Shown: positions 36,162-44,755 of the stretch, piece by piece
How positions within the stretch are numbered: position 1 is the first letter of the stretch
Layout: the number at the start of each line of letters is the position of its first letter
Assembly (NCBI RefSeq): GCF_024298965.1
Contig: NZ_CP085193.1
Location: forward strand, 8,928,001 to 8,992,000
Length of the DNA: 64,000 nt
DNA from: Streptomyces rapamycinicus NRRL 5491
GTDB lineage: Bacteria; Actinomycetota; Actinomycetes; Streptomycetales; Streptomycetaceae
Direction of reading: 5' to 3'
Made by a program: the position numbers and the translations under genes
Notes under the pieces: model-generated
The model's database searches: none
Seen by the model: only the letters and a program-made list of their open reading frames with translations
Told to the model about the DNA's origin: nothing

Positions 36162-39100
36162 TCAGGGATAGTAAAGGTGATGTTTCTGTCCGACCTGTTG
36201 GTACCGCTGGCCCCTCATATCCACGTCCGAACCTCCGCCCTTGGGCTGCCCAGCATGAAAGTGCGGACTCGGCGCATTCGGATCACTAGTGTGTTCGATG
36301 ACCAATCGAGTGCCTTGCGGTGTCTCAAACTGATAGTAGCGCCCACTCGACCCGAGGTTCGTGTCGTACACATAGTTGCTGCTCCTGTGACGTTGGGCCG
36401 GATCGTTGCCCACAGTCCATTGGCGAGTGGGTTGTTGGCTCCGGGGGACGTCTGCCAAGTCTTTTGCTGCATTAAATGCTTCTTTGCGATTTTGGAAGTG
36501 CCTGTCGCACGTCGCTAGTCCATGGGGATCCACCCACGCCGATGGATTGGAAACATAGGCGTGGTGATTAGGCGAGGGCTCCAGGCCCAACGGATCAGGG
36601 GACGCGTATCGCGCTGTCTCCGGGTCGTAGTGGCGGAAGTAGTTGTAGTGGAGGCCGGTTTCCGGGTCGGCGTATTGGCCGGGGAAGCGGAGGGGGCAGT
36701 CGGCCGAGTCGGGTGGGGGGGGGAGGGGGGTGCCCCAGAGGGTGGTGCGGTGTTGCCAGGCGACGATGCCGTCGGGGGTGACAAGTTCCGTTGGGGTGCC
36801 GACCAGGTCGGTGATGATGGCGTGGAAGCGGGCGTCGTATTCCGATTGCGGGGTCGTATCGGTCAAGCGGCGGAGGACCGGTGATGTTTCCGCCGCTGGC
36901 TCACGCGGCGTGTGGCGCTCGGTTTGGGTCAGGGGGCGGTGGGTGTCCGGGGCGTAGTCCCACGTCAGGGTCGTGCCGTCGGTCGCCGTCTGTTCGGCCA
37001 GGCGGGTGCCGTCCCAGGTGAAGTCGATTCGGTCGGCGGCCGTGCCGTTCTCCGCGACGCGTTGTTTCGTGGTGCGGCGGCCCAGTGGGTCGTATGTGTA
37101 GTGCCAGTGGTCGCCGTCCGGGGTTGTCGCGTCCGTCAGGCGGTCTTCGGGGCTCCAGGTGTAGGTCCAGATGCGGGTCTGGCCGTTCAGGAGTTTGCGG
37201 GTGCGGCGGGTGAGGCGGCCTTGGGCGTCGTGTTCGTACGTCGTGCGGCCCGCTCGGTGGATCACCGTGCCGGTGAACTCCCGGTCGCCGGTGGCCTCAT
37301 GGCCCGGGGCCGTGGCGTGCGTCAGGTTGCCCGCCGCGTCGTAGGCGTAGGTCTCGGTCCAGCCGTGGGCGTGGACCGCCGTCACGCGGCCGACCGGGTC
37401 GAGGTCGAAGCTGCGGGTCCCGGACGTCAGCTCGCGGATTTCGGTGAGGTGGTCGTCCGGGCGGTAGGCGTACGCCCGATGCTGGATCAGGGTGTTGGCC
37501 GGGCCGGTGACGGTCTGGCCCGTCAGGCGGTCCAGGGCGTCCCACGCCTGGGTCAGGGTCACGTCGTCGCCGAAGGTGCGGGACGTTTCCCGGCCCGCCG
37601 CGTCGTACGCGAAGTGCAGGGAGTTGTCCGCCGTGGTGAGGGTCGTCGGGCGGCCTGTCGCGTCGTACGTCCAGGTCGAGCGCAGGCCGCTCGGGGTGAT
37701 CCGCTCCGTGCGGTTGCCCGACGCGTCGTACGCGTACGACGTCGTACGGTCGCCGATCGCCTCGCTCAGGACCCGGCCCCGCGCGTCATACGTGCGGTGC
37801 AGCTCCGTGTCCGGGTTCGCCGCCCGCGTCAGGCGGCTCGCCGCGTCGTACGCGAACGTCGTCTCCGTGCCGTCCGCCGTGCGGGTGGCGACTGTGCGGC
37901 CCAGCGCGTCACGTGCGTAGGCCAGTGCTTCGCCCGCGCCGTTCTTCCGGGATATCAGGCGGCCTGCCGCGTCGTGCTCGTACGACAGCGTGCGGCCGTT
38001 GAAGTCCGTTTCCGAGACGACCTGCCCCGCCCCGTCGTACGTGTACGTCCACGTCCGGCCCTGCGGGTTCGTGACCCCGGTCAGGCGCAGCTCGGTGTCG
38101 TAGGTGAAGGCATATGTCGCCCCGTCCGGGTCGGTCCGCGTCGCCGGGAGGTCGAAGTGGGTGTGGGTGTGGCGGGTGGTGTTGCCCGCGGGGTCGGTGT
38201 GTTCGGCGAGGTTGCCCTCGGCGTCCCAGGCCCAGGTTTCGCGGCTGCCGTCCGGCCGGGTGCGCCAGGCGGGCTTGCCCTCGATGGTCCAGCCTTGGCG
38301 GGTGACGTGGCCCAGGGGGTCGGTGACGCGGGTGATACGGCCGTGGGTGCCCCGGCGGACCCGTGTCGTGTTGCCCGATGCGTCGGTGACTTCTACCGGC
38401 AGGCCAGCCGCGTTGCACACCACGGTCACCGTGTGGCCCAGTGCGTCCGTGACCGAGGTCAGGTTCCCCGACTCGTCGTACGTGTAGTGCGTTTCCGCGC
38501 CCATCGGGTCCGTCGTCCGGACGCGGTTGCCCCGTTCGTCGTAGGCGTGGCGCCACACGGCCCCGTCCGGTTCCCGGACCTCCAGCGGCCTGCCGTACGC
38601 GTCGTACGTGGCCGTGGCCACCGTGCCGTCCGGGCGGGTGACGCGTATCAGGTTGCCGGAGTCGTCGTACGCGTAGCGTGTGGTGTGGCCCAGCGGGTCC
38701 GTCACCGACAGCGGCAGGCGGCGCGTTTCCGGGTCCCATTCGGTGCGGGTGGTGCGGCCCAGGGCATCGGTGCGGGCCACCGCCCGGTGCGCCTCGTCGA
38801 AGACATACGTGATGCGGTGGCCGAGCGAGTCCGTGTAGACGGTGGTGCGGGACGCCTCGTCGTAGTGGAAGCGGCCGGTCATCATGTCGTCCGAGCCGAT
38901 GGTGCGCAGCACCCGGCCCCGGTGGTCATAGACGTACCCGAAGCTGGTGCCGTTGCGGTCGGTCCATGATGTGACGCGGTGCTGGTCGTCGTAGGTGAAC
39001 CGCATCGGCTCGGCGGCCGAGTTGAAGACCTGGGTCAAGTCCCCCGCCTCGTTGTAGCCGAAGGCGACCAGCGGGGTGCCCTCCTCGGCGTCGCCCACGC

Positions 39101-40631
39101 CCAGGAGCCGCAGCCCCGTGACGCGCATCAGCTCCGGATCGGTGTCGATCGCGATGCGGTACCCGCCGGAGTGCGCCACCTCGCGCGGCGTGCCGTCCTC
39201 CTCGTACGCGAAGGTGATGGACCGGCCGTTGCGGTCCTCGATCCTCGCCAGGGGGAGCTCGTTGCCCGCCAGCGGGTCGAAGTGCAGTGTGCGGGCCTGC
39301 TCCGGTATCTCGATCCGCATCGTGCCGCCCGCCGCGCCGTCCCAGCGCAGCGGCCAGCGCGGGCCCCGCGCCGGGTAGGTGTCCTCCCCGGGCGTCGGCA
39401 CCCCGTAGCGCAGCACCATCCCGTCGGCCGTGACGAACACGATCCCGTCCGCGTCCAGCTCCAGCCGCTGGTCGAGCGTGGCCGCCCAGGTGCGGCCGAA
39501 CCAGCCGCCGCAGGTGTGCCCGGAGACGAAGGTGCGCTCCAGGACCAGGGGGAGCGCCCCGGGCAGGGACACATCCGTGGCCGGCATGACCATCTCGCCG
39601 GTCGCGACGTCGACCGGGTCGTCCTCGCAGTCCCTGTCGTGGGTGTGGCGGTCGTGCGTGCCCTCGCTGTCCGCCCGCCCGGACGCCTCGCCGTCCCGGC
39701 CCAGGACCTTCTTGCGGGCCGCCAGCCGCTGGGCGGCGGTCCTGCCCGTCTGGAGCTCCTTGCGCAGCGCGCTCGCACCGCCCGTGGCCAGGGCGAGCAG
39801 CAGCGACGGGGTGATCTCGCCCGCCGCGCGCAGCGGGTCCTTGGACCACATGTCCCAGTTCGTGACCGCCTTCGCGAACTCCTTGGGGTGCTGGGCCGCG
39901 TACGCCGCGCCGTCCACCATGCCGGCCAGCTGCATCGCGAAGCCCTGGGCGTCGCCCTTGAGGAGCGAGGCGGGGAGCTCGGCCACGCCCAGGATGCCGT
40001 GGTGGACCTTCCACAGCCCGTCCTTGAGGCCGCCCCCGACCTTCTGCCAGTTGCTCGGCTTGTTCGGGGCCTTCTCCGCCGCCTTGTCGATCTTCTTCTT
40101 CGACGCGTCGACGACCAGCTGCAACTCCTCGATCAGCTTGTCCAGCCGACCGACACACCCCTCCATCGCGGCGATGCCCGGATCGGTCTCCGAGGGCTTC
40201 TCCGGCAGCTGCTCGTCCCCGCGCGTCACCGCGTCGTTGTACGAGTCGACCTTCTTGCCGTACGCCTTGGACGCCGCCCGCGCCGCGTCCGCGTCCTCGA
40301 TGATCGGCTCACACCGCTTCTGCACCGACCGCAGCTTGGTGGCGTACGCCGCCAGCGCGCTCGCCGCATGGGTGAACTGGTCATGGCCCGAGGTCAGTTC
40401 CTTCGGCAGCCGGTCGACTGACTTCCGGAACTCGCTCGCGCCCTTGCCGGACCAGTCCGCCAGCTCCAGCGGCCGCAGCTTGTCCTTGCCGTCCTGGAAG
40501 GCTCCCGCGTACGCGCGAAGCTCCAGCACCAGGTCGTCGATGTCGTCCGGATTGCCGGGGATCAGATCCTTGGGCTTGGCGTCCTCCGGTATCCGTATCT
40601 GCGGGGCCCGCCCCGCGTCCGGATCGCCCAT
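36162..40631 (-). CDS. WXG/RHS-repeat polymorphic toxin
   Basis: This 1,489-residue protein has four parts. Residues about 28-130 form a helical WXG100-like region with WSG at 60-62, suggesting type VII (ESX) export. From about 335 comes a DUF6531-type segment (DPVDVATGEMVMPATDVSLP). About 560-1290 is a long run of RHS/YD repeats (YDEAGNL-like). The RHS core (FPGQYADPETGLHYNYFRHY) then carries DPLGL and DPHGL, the self-cleavage type motif. The last ~115 residues are a distinct tip ending in VIEHTSDPNAPSPHFHAG and QKHHLYYP, which may be a His-based nuclease. The tip DNA is lower in GC than the core. It starts one base inside the upstream stop (TAATG). Confidence 0.9.
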   Translation of the reverse strand: MGDPDAGRAPQIRIPEDAKPKDLIPGNPDDIDDLVLELRAYAGAFQDGKDKLRPLELADWSGKGASEFRKSVDRLPKELTSGHDQFTHAASALAAYATKLRSVQKRCEPIIEDADAARAASKAYGKKVDSYNDAVTRGDEQLPEKPSETDPGIAAMEGCVGRLDKLIEELQLVVDASKKKIDKAAEKAPNKPSNWQKVGGGLKDGLWKVHHGILGVAELPASLLKGDAQGFAMQLAGMVDGAAYAAQHPKEFAKAVTNWDMWSKDPLRAAGEITPSLLLALATGGASALRKELQTGRTAAQRLAARKKVLGRDGEASGRADSEGTHDRHTHDRDCEDDPVDVATGEMVMPATDVSLPGALPLVLERTFVSGHTCGGWFGRTWAATLDQRLELDADGIVFVTADGMVLRYGVPTPGEDTYPARGPRWPLRWDGAAGGTMRIEIPEQARTLHFDPLAGNELPLARIEDRNGRSITFAYEEDGTPREVAHSGGYRIAIDTDPELMRVTGLRLLGVGDAEEGTPLVAFGYNEAGDLTQVFNSAAEPMRFTYDDQHRVTSWTDRNGTSFGYVYDHRGRVLRTIGSDDMMTGRFHYDEASRTTVYTDSLGHRITYVFDEAHRAVARTDALGRTTRTEWDPETRRLPLSVTDPLGHTTRYAYDDSGNLIRVTRPDGTVATATYDAYGRPLEVREPDGAVWRHAYDERGNRVRTTDPMGAETHYTYDESGNLTSVTDALGHTVTVVCNAAGLPVEVTDASGNTTRVRRGTHGRITRVTDPLGHVTRQGWTIEGKPAWRTRPDGSRETWAWDAEGNLAEHTDPAGNTTRHTHTHFDLPATRTDPDGATYAFTYDTELRLTGVTNPQGRTWTYTYDGAGQVVSETDFNGRTLSYEHDAAGRLISRKNGAGEALAYARDALGRTVATRTADGTETTFAYDAASRLTRAANPDTELHRTYDARGRVLSEAIGDRTTSYAYDASGNRTERITPSGLRSTWTYDATGRPTTLTTADNSLHFAYDAAGRETSRTFGDDVTLTQAWDALDRLTGQTVTGPANTLIQHRAYAYRPDDHLTEIRELTSGTRSFDLDPVGRVTAVHAHGWTETYAYDAAGNLTHATAPGHEATGDREFTGTVIHRAGRTTYEHDAQGRLTRRTRKLLNGQTRIWTYTWSPEDRLTDATTPDGDHWHYTYDPLGRRTTKQRVAENGTAADRIDFTWDGTRLAEQTATDGTTLTWDYAPDTHRPLTQTERHTPREPAAETSPVLRRLTDTTPQSEYDARFHAIITDLVGTPTELVTPDGIVAWQHRTTLWGTPLPPPPDSADCPLRFPGQYADPETGLHYNYFRHYDPETARYASPDPLGLEPSPNHHAYVSNPSAWVDPHGLATCDRHFQNRKEAFNAAKDLADVPRSQQPTRQWTVGNDPAQRHRSSNYVYDTNLGSSGRYYQFETPQGTRLVIEHTSDPNAPSPHFHAGQPKGGGSDVDMRGQRYQQVGQKHHLYYP

Positions 40632-41152
40632 TACGATTCGTCCCCGTACTCACTCAGCAGCTTGCGCGAGAACTTCGACAATCCCGTGTCCTCCGGGCGC
40701 TTCTCCATCTCCGGCGCGCCCACGTGCTCCCAGGACCACTTGCCCGCCGAGCCCGAGGGGAGCTTCGCCATGTTCTCGTCCGAGGGCCAGAAGTCCTTGA
40801 TCCGCATCAGATCCGCCAGCATGTACCCGGCTATCGCCTCGTACAGCCGCTCCACCACCGCGTCCGCGTGATCGGCCAGCTCGCCCATGCCGAAGCCCCA
40901 CTCCTTGAGGAACCCCTTGCCCGATTCCAGGAGTTCGGGGGCGCCGCAGTGCTGGAGATAGGCCGTCAGCTTCTCCTGGCCGTTCTTCACGGCCCGGGCC
41001 CCGACGACCGACTCCTCCAGCGGGGCGATCAGGCCCTTCACCGAAGCGATCTCGATCTTGTAGCCGTCGGCACCCTCATTGCCGCCGTACTTGCCGTGTT
41101 CGCCGCCCTCGCTGGGGGCGCGGTTCACATTCCGGGCATCAGGATCCGCCAT
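40631..41152 (-). CDS. Helical helper protein upstream of the RHS toxin
   Basis: The 173-residue protein has a polar N-terminus and then a mostly helical region (about 30-125) including IEIASVKGLIAPLEESVVGA and GELADHADAVVERLYEAIAG. It ends with KFSRKLLSEYGDES. The size and helical make-up resemble ESX-type substrates or their companions, but there is no clear WXG. ATG at 41152 follows a GA-rich ribosome site. Its TAA overlaps the RHS start by one base, so the two are translated together; it may be a chaperone or co-substrate (inference). Confidence 0.7.
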   Translation of the reverse strand: MADPDARNVNRAPSEGGEHGKYGGNEGADGYKIEIASVKGLIAPLEESVVGARAVKNGQEKLTAYLQHCGAPELLESGKGFLKEWGFGMGELADHADAVVERLYEAIAGYMLADLMRIKDFWPSDENMAKLPSGSAGKWSWEHVGAPEMEKRPEDTGLSKFSRKLLSEYGDES

Positions 41153-41561
41153 GCCCAGCCCCCTCCTCCTCGGGACTTTCCGCTTCCTGGCCGTCCGCGT
41201 CGCGCAACGTCCGCGCGTCCAGCAGGAAGGGGCGCTCGCCCAGCGGATCCACCAGCGCCCGTACGCCCTCGGGCAGCAGACCCACCAGATCCTCGACGGT
41301 CGTGGACGCCCATCCGCACGCCCCCGCGAAGCGGGCGAGCCCTTCGACTGAGGTGAAGACCGGCACGAGCGGACCGCCTTCGGCGGTCTCCGAGACCAGG
41401 AAGCCCGGTTCCTCCGGGCGCTGGAAGTACAGCCGCGCCTTCCGCAGCGCCGCCCACTTCTCGCGCTCCGGCATCCGCGCGGCGGTCTCCTGGCGGATGA
41501 GGTCCGCCAGCGTCGTTCTGCCAGCCTGACCAGGCGGTCTGCTGTCCCCTCCCCCAAACAT
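41139..41561 (-). CDS. SseB-domain protein of the toxin operon
   Basis: The 140-residue protein contains an SseB N-terminal-like domain (about 35-115): RKARLYFQRPEEPGFLVSET, LVPVFTSVEGLARFAGACGW and VRALVDPLGERPFLLDARTL. Such domains are common in ESX/type VII and WXG-toxin neighbourhoods of Streptomyces. The ATG at 41561 (MFGGGDSRPP) is chosen because codon bias begins there. It overlaps the next gene by 14 bp and appears to be the first gene of the toxin operon. The promoter should lie at 41562-41640. Confidence 0.75.
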   Translation of the reverse strand: MFGGGDSRPPGQAGRTTLADLIRQETAARMPEREKWAALRKARLYFQRPEEPGFLVSETAEGGPLVPVFTSVEGLARFAGACGWASTTVEDLVGLLPEGVRALVDPLGERPFLLDARTLRDADGQEAESPEEEGAGHGGS

Positions 41562-41631
41562 GCGGGCTATCTTCGCACAGGCGACTGACACCACTGGTGA
41601 CCGCCACGCGACTCGGCGTGATGAAAACGCG

Positions 41632-41655
41632 GCCGCCCCGGTCGCCCGGGGCGGC
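41632..41655 (-). terminator. Terminator after the ThuA gene
   Basis: GCCGCCCC (41632-41639) pairs with GGGGCGGC (41648-41655) around an 8-nt loop. It lies 54 bp after the ThuA stop on the minus strand and before the toxin operon. Confidence 0.55.
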
Positions 41656-41708
41656 ACGTACATCGGGGGTGTTCCGTGCGGAGTCGGGACCGCGCGTTCA
41701 GCCCGGGG

Positions 41709-42560
41709 TCAGCCCGCTCCGCCGAGCCACTTCAGCCCGTCGAGCAGGAACCGGTTCTGCGTCTGGCTCGCGAAGGTGGACGACAGGGGGGTGTTGTGCT
41801 CGTAGTCCATCGCGTTGTGCCCGAAGTTCGCGTACAGCATCTTGTACTTGCTGTTCGTCCACAGGATCGGGTAATAGCCGTCGTACCAGGTCTGGTTGGG
41901 GTCGGTGCCGAGCGGGAAGCTGCTCGGGTCGACGGAGGCCAGGATCTTGATGTCCGGGTTCTGCCGCAGGTCCTTCGACCAGCTGTACCACTCGCTGACC
42001 GACGAGGTGAAGGTGGCGGGCAGGGCCTTGGTGGACGGGTGGGTCCGGTCCTCGACCCGCAGGGTGGCCGTGGTCGGCCCCCAGGTGTTGGACTTGAAGT
42101 CGCCGCTGCCGAGGAACTCGTCGTGGTACCAGGGCCAGCTCTGCGCCTCGGTGGTGAAGGCCGCCACGTGGAACCCCATCCAGGCGCCGCCCGCGCGCAT
42201 ATAGCGCTCGAATCCCGCCCGTTGGGCCGCGGTCTGCGGCAGGTCGTCGAGGAACAGCACCACCTGGTAGTCGTCGGTCCCGATGTCGTTGAGCTGGTTC
42301 CAGTCGTTGCTCGCCGTATAGGTGAAACCGTTCTGCTCGGCCTGGATCGGGAACCAGTCGTTCGCCTCGTGGACGAAGTTGATGTGGGCGGCGTCCCACG
42401 TCCCGTTGTAGAGGGCCAACACCTTGAACGGCGCGGCCGCGTCGCGGGCCGTCGCATGGACGGGAGTGACCGCCAGTCCCAGCAGAGTTGCCAGCAATAT
42501 CAGCAGCCGTATGGCCACGGACGGCGTCCTGGGCGATCTGATGTCTCCGCTCTTCTGCAT
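41709..42560 (-). CDS. Secreted ThuA-domain protein
   Basis: The 283-residue precursor has a signal peptide (basic start, core IRLLILLATLLGLAVTPVHA, cleavage near residue 35). One ThuA domain follows, with VLALYNGTWDAAHINFVHEA, GGAWMGFHVAAFTTEA and, near the end, KMLYANFGHNAMDYEHNTPL. ThuA domains have a glutamine-amidotransferase-like fold and occur in carbohydrate-related proteins, often extracellular. ATG at 42560 follows GAGGAGC. The precise activity is unknown. Confidence 0.87.
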   Translation of the reverse strand: MQKSGDIRSPRTPSVAIRLLILLATLLGLAVTPVHATARDAAAPFKVLALYNGTWDAAHINFVHEANDWFPIQAEQNGFTYTASNDWNQLNDIGTDDYQVVLFLDDLPQTAAQRAGFERYMRAGGAWMGFHVAAFTTEAQSWPWYHDEFLGSGDFKSNTWGPTTATLRVEDRTHPSTKALPATFTSSVSEWYSWSKDLRQNPDIKILASVDPSSFPLGTDPNQTWYDGYYPILWTNSKYKMLYANFGHNAMDYEHNTPLSSTFASQTQNRFLLDGLKWLGGAG

Positions 42561-42956
42561 GTGCGCTCCTCGCTGTACGGATGATGCCGCTGTCACGGGT
42601 GGGGGATCAGGACATTGACGGAGAACGCCGACACGGCTGCGGAGCGGGGCGTTCACCACCGCAGAGGCACGGCCCTTCGCAGATGGGCGAGGTGAACTTA
42701 AAGGTCTGAACCAAGAGCGTCAAGAGATCCGCCGCTCAGCCGGTGCGCGGAGCTTGTCTCCATGAGCGGCGGCGATTGCCTCAATGAGTCAATGTCAGTG
42801 TTTTTGATGACAGACCACTCGGGAGCCATCGGGCCCGTGAGAGGGACTCGGGCCCGAAAGTACAAGATCGGCAGGGCCTACCGGTTTTGTCCGCGGCTGG
42901 CTATCCCTGGAAGGGCGGTCCCGCAGGGCCGCGATTCCCGGGGAAGGAGCCCAGCT
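42561..42956. other. Divergent intergenic region with a hairpin
   Basis: About 400 bp separate the divergent ThuA and ferredoxin-MBL genes. CGGGCCCG occurs at 42830-42837 and 42849-42856 and, being self-complementary, can form a stem. The AT-richer stretch 42690-42820 is the likely promoter zone. No gene with credible codon bias was seen. Confidence 0.4.
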
Positions 42957-43826
42957 ATGGACGACTGGTACGTGGACGACCGCTGCACCAACTGCGATGT
43001 CGCCCGGCAGTTGGCGCCCGAGCTGATCAGCGAGGTCGGCGGGCGGTCGGAGGTCGTGCGTCAGCCGCGCGACGAGGCGGAGACGCGGCGCCTGCATACC
43101 GCCGTGTTCGCCTGCCCCACCCGCTCGATCCGCCCGGCGTCCGGGCGGCCGGACCGGGCGCTCGACCCGTTCCCCATGGCCCTGGACGACGGTGTGCTGA
43201 TCTGCGGCCACAACTCCCAGCACACCGCCGGGGCCAACTCCTATCTGCTGCCGCGGCCGTCCGGCACGGCGATGATGATCGACACACCGCGCTGGAGCCG
43301 GGAGCTGGCCGGACGTTACGCGGCGTCGGGCCCCGTCACCGATGTGCTGCTGACCCACCGCGACCACGCCGCCCACGGCCGTCGCTACGCGGATCACTTC
43401 GGCGCCCGGCTGTGGATCCACGAGGGCGACCTGGACGCGGCACCCGACGCGGACCAGGTGATCCGGGGCCTGGAGCCCGTGGAGATCGGCCCGGGGGTCA
43501 TCGCCCATCCGCTGCCGGGCCACACCCTGGGCAGTGTGCTCTACCTCGCGGACGACCGGTACTGCTTCAGCGGTGACAGCATCTACTGGTCGCGCGCGCT
43601 CGGGGATCTGGCCGTGGCGGAGAGCGTGACCTGGCACTCCATCGAGGAGCTGGCCGCCTCACTGGCGAGGGTGGCCGGACGGCTGCGTTTCGAGTGGATC
43701 CTGCCGGGCCACGGGGACCGGCGCCGGCTGGATGCCGACGAGATGTCCCGGCGGCTGCGGGCGCTGACGGAGCGCACGGGGCTGCTGCGGCCCCGGCCGA
43801 TCGACTTCACGGCCGTCCGATGGTGA
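42957..43826 (+). CDS. Ferredoxin-like + metallo-beta-lactamase fold protein
   Basis: The 289-residue protein begins with a small ferredoxin-like domain (about 1-65): CTNCDVARQLAPE and ACPTRSI give three cysteines (10, 13, about 56) with Ala at the place of a fourth, so a 3Fe-4S cluster is likelier than 4Fe-4S. The MBL-fold region (about 80-270) has LLTHRDHAAHGRRYADHFGA, LPGHTLGSVLYLADD, FSGDSIYW and ILPGHGD. ATG at 42957 follows GGGAAGGAG. The substrate is unknown. Confidence 0.83.
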   Translation: MDDWYVDDRCTNCDVARQLAPELISEVGGRSEVVRQPRDEAETRRLHTAVFACPTRSIRPASGRPDRALDPFPMALDDGVLICGHNSQHTAGANSYLLPRPSGTAMMIDTPRWSRELAGRYAASGPVTDVLLTHRDHAAHGRRYADHFGARLWIHEGDLDAAPDADQVIRGLEPVEIGPGVIAHPLPGHTLGSVLYLADDRYCFSGDSIYWSRALGDLAVAESVTWHSIEELAASLARVAGRLRFEWILPGHGDRRRLDADEMSRRLRALTERTGLLRPRPIDFTAVRW

Positions 43827-43960
43827 CGGAGCGGCCGGATGGGGGAGGAGCCGGGACAGGGTCCGGCCGAGGCCGGTGACCACCTGGGTTTCTGTAGGAA
43901 GTCGACAGGGAGGGGGACCCGCCCCTGTGGGTGCCCGATTCCTCCTCGAGGGCCTGGGAC

Positions 43961-44017
43961 CGATAGTTTGCGGGGGTAGGGGTCGGCACGCACTGTGACG
44001 TCCCGCAGGAACTATCG
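43961..44017 (+). promoter_or_regulatory. Long bulged inverted repeat in the fabG leader
   Basis: CGATAGTTTGCGGG (43961-43974) pairs with CCCGCA..AACTATCG (44002-44017) through 14 base pairs with a 2-nt GG bulge and a 27-nt loop. It ends 28 bp before the fabG start. It could be an operator or an RNA hairpin. TAGTTT inside the left arm also fits a -10 box. Confidence 0.5.
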
Positions 44018-44045
44018 ACAGAGATCGACAAGAGAAGGTGGTCCC

Positions 44046-44750
44046 TTGAGCCGCTCGGTTCTCGTCACCGGAGGCAACCGCGGCATCGGCCTCGCCATCG
44101 CCCGTGCCTTCGCCGACGCTGGCGACAAGGTCGCCATCACCTACCGGTCCGGTGAGCCGCCGGCCGGCTTCCTCGCGGTCAAGTGCGACATCACCGAGCC
44201 GGAGCAGGTCGAGCAGGCGTACAAGGAGATCGAGGAGAAGCACGGCACGGTCGAGGTCCTGGTGGCCAACGCCGGGGTCACCCGCGACCAGCTGCTGATG
44301 CGGATGTCCGAGGAGGACTTCGCCGCCGTCCTCGAGACCAACCTCACGGGCACGTTCCGCGTGGTCAAGCGGGCCAACCGGGGGATGCTGCGGGCCCGTA
44401 AGGGGCGCGTGGTGCTGATCTCGTCGGTCGTCGGGCTGATGGGGTCGGCCGGTCAGGCGAACTACGCCGCGTCCAAGGCGGGCCTGGTGGGCTTCGCCCG
44501 TTCCCTCGCCCGTGAGCTGGGCTCGCGCAACATCACCGTCAATGTGGTCGCGCCCGGTTTCGTCGACACGGACATGACGCGCGCGCTCAGCGACGACCAG
44601 CGCGAGAACATCGTGAAGCAGGTACCGCTCGCGCGTTACGCGCAGCCCGAGGAGATCGCCGCCTCGGTCCGCTTCCTGGCCTCCGACGAGGCCGCGTACA
44701 TCACTGGAGCCGTCATCCCTGTCGACGGCGGATTGGGCATGGGTCACTGA
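44046..44750 (+). CDS. fabG: 3-oxoacyl-[acyl-carrier-protein] reductase FabG
   Basis: The 234-residue SDR reduces 3-oxoacyl-ACP in fatty-acid elongation. It has the TGGNRGIG cofactor motif at the N-terminus, NAG in VLVANAGVTRDQ, the catalytic Ser in ISSVVGLMGSAGQ, YAASK, and the C-terminal ITGAVIPVDGGLGMGH. The TTG at 44046 is preferred because AGAAGGTGG lies 4 nt upstream and the protein begins at the family start SRSVLVTGG; a GTG at 43995 would lie in the leader hairpin. fabI follows after 5 bp. Confidence 0.93.
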   Translation: MSRSVLVTGGNRGIGLAIARAFADAGDKVAITYRSGEPPAGFLAVKCDITEPEQVEQAYKEIEEKHGTVEVLVANAGVTRDQLLMRMSEEDFAAVLETNLTGTFRVVKRANRGMLRARKGRVVLISSVVGLMGSAGQANYAASKAGLVGFARSLARELGSRNITVNVVAPGFVDTDMTRALSDDQRENIVKQVPLARYAQPEEIAASVRFLASDEAAYITGAVIPVDGGLGMGH

Positions 44751-44755
44751 TCGTC

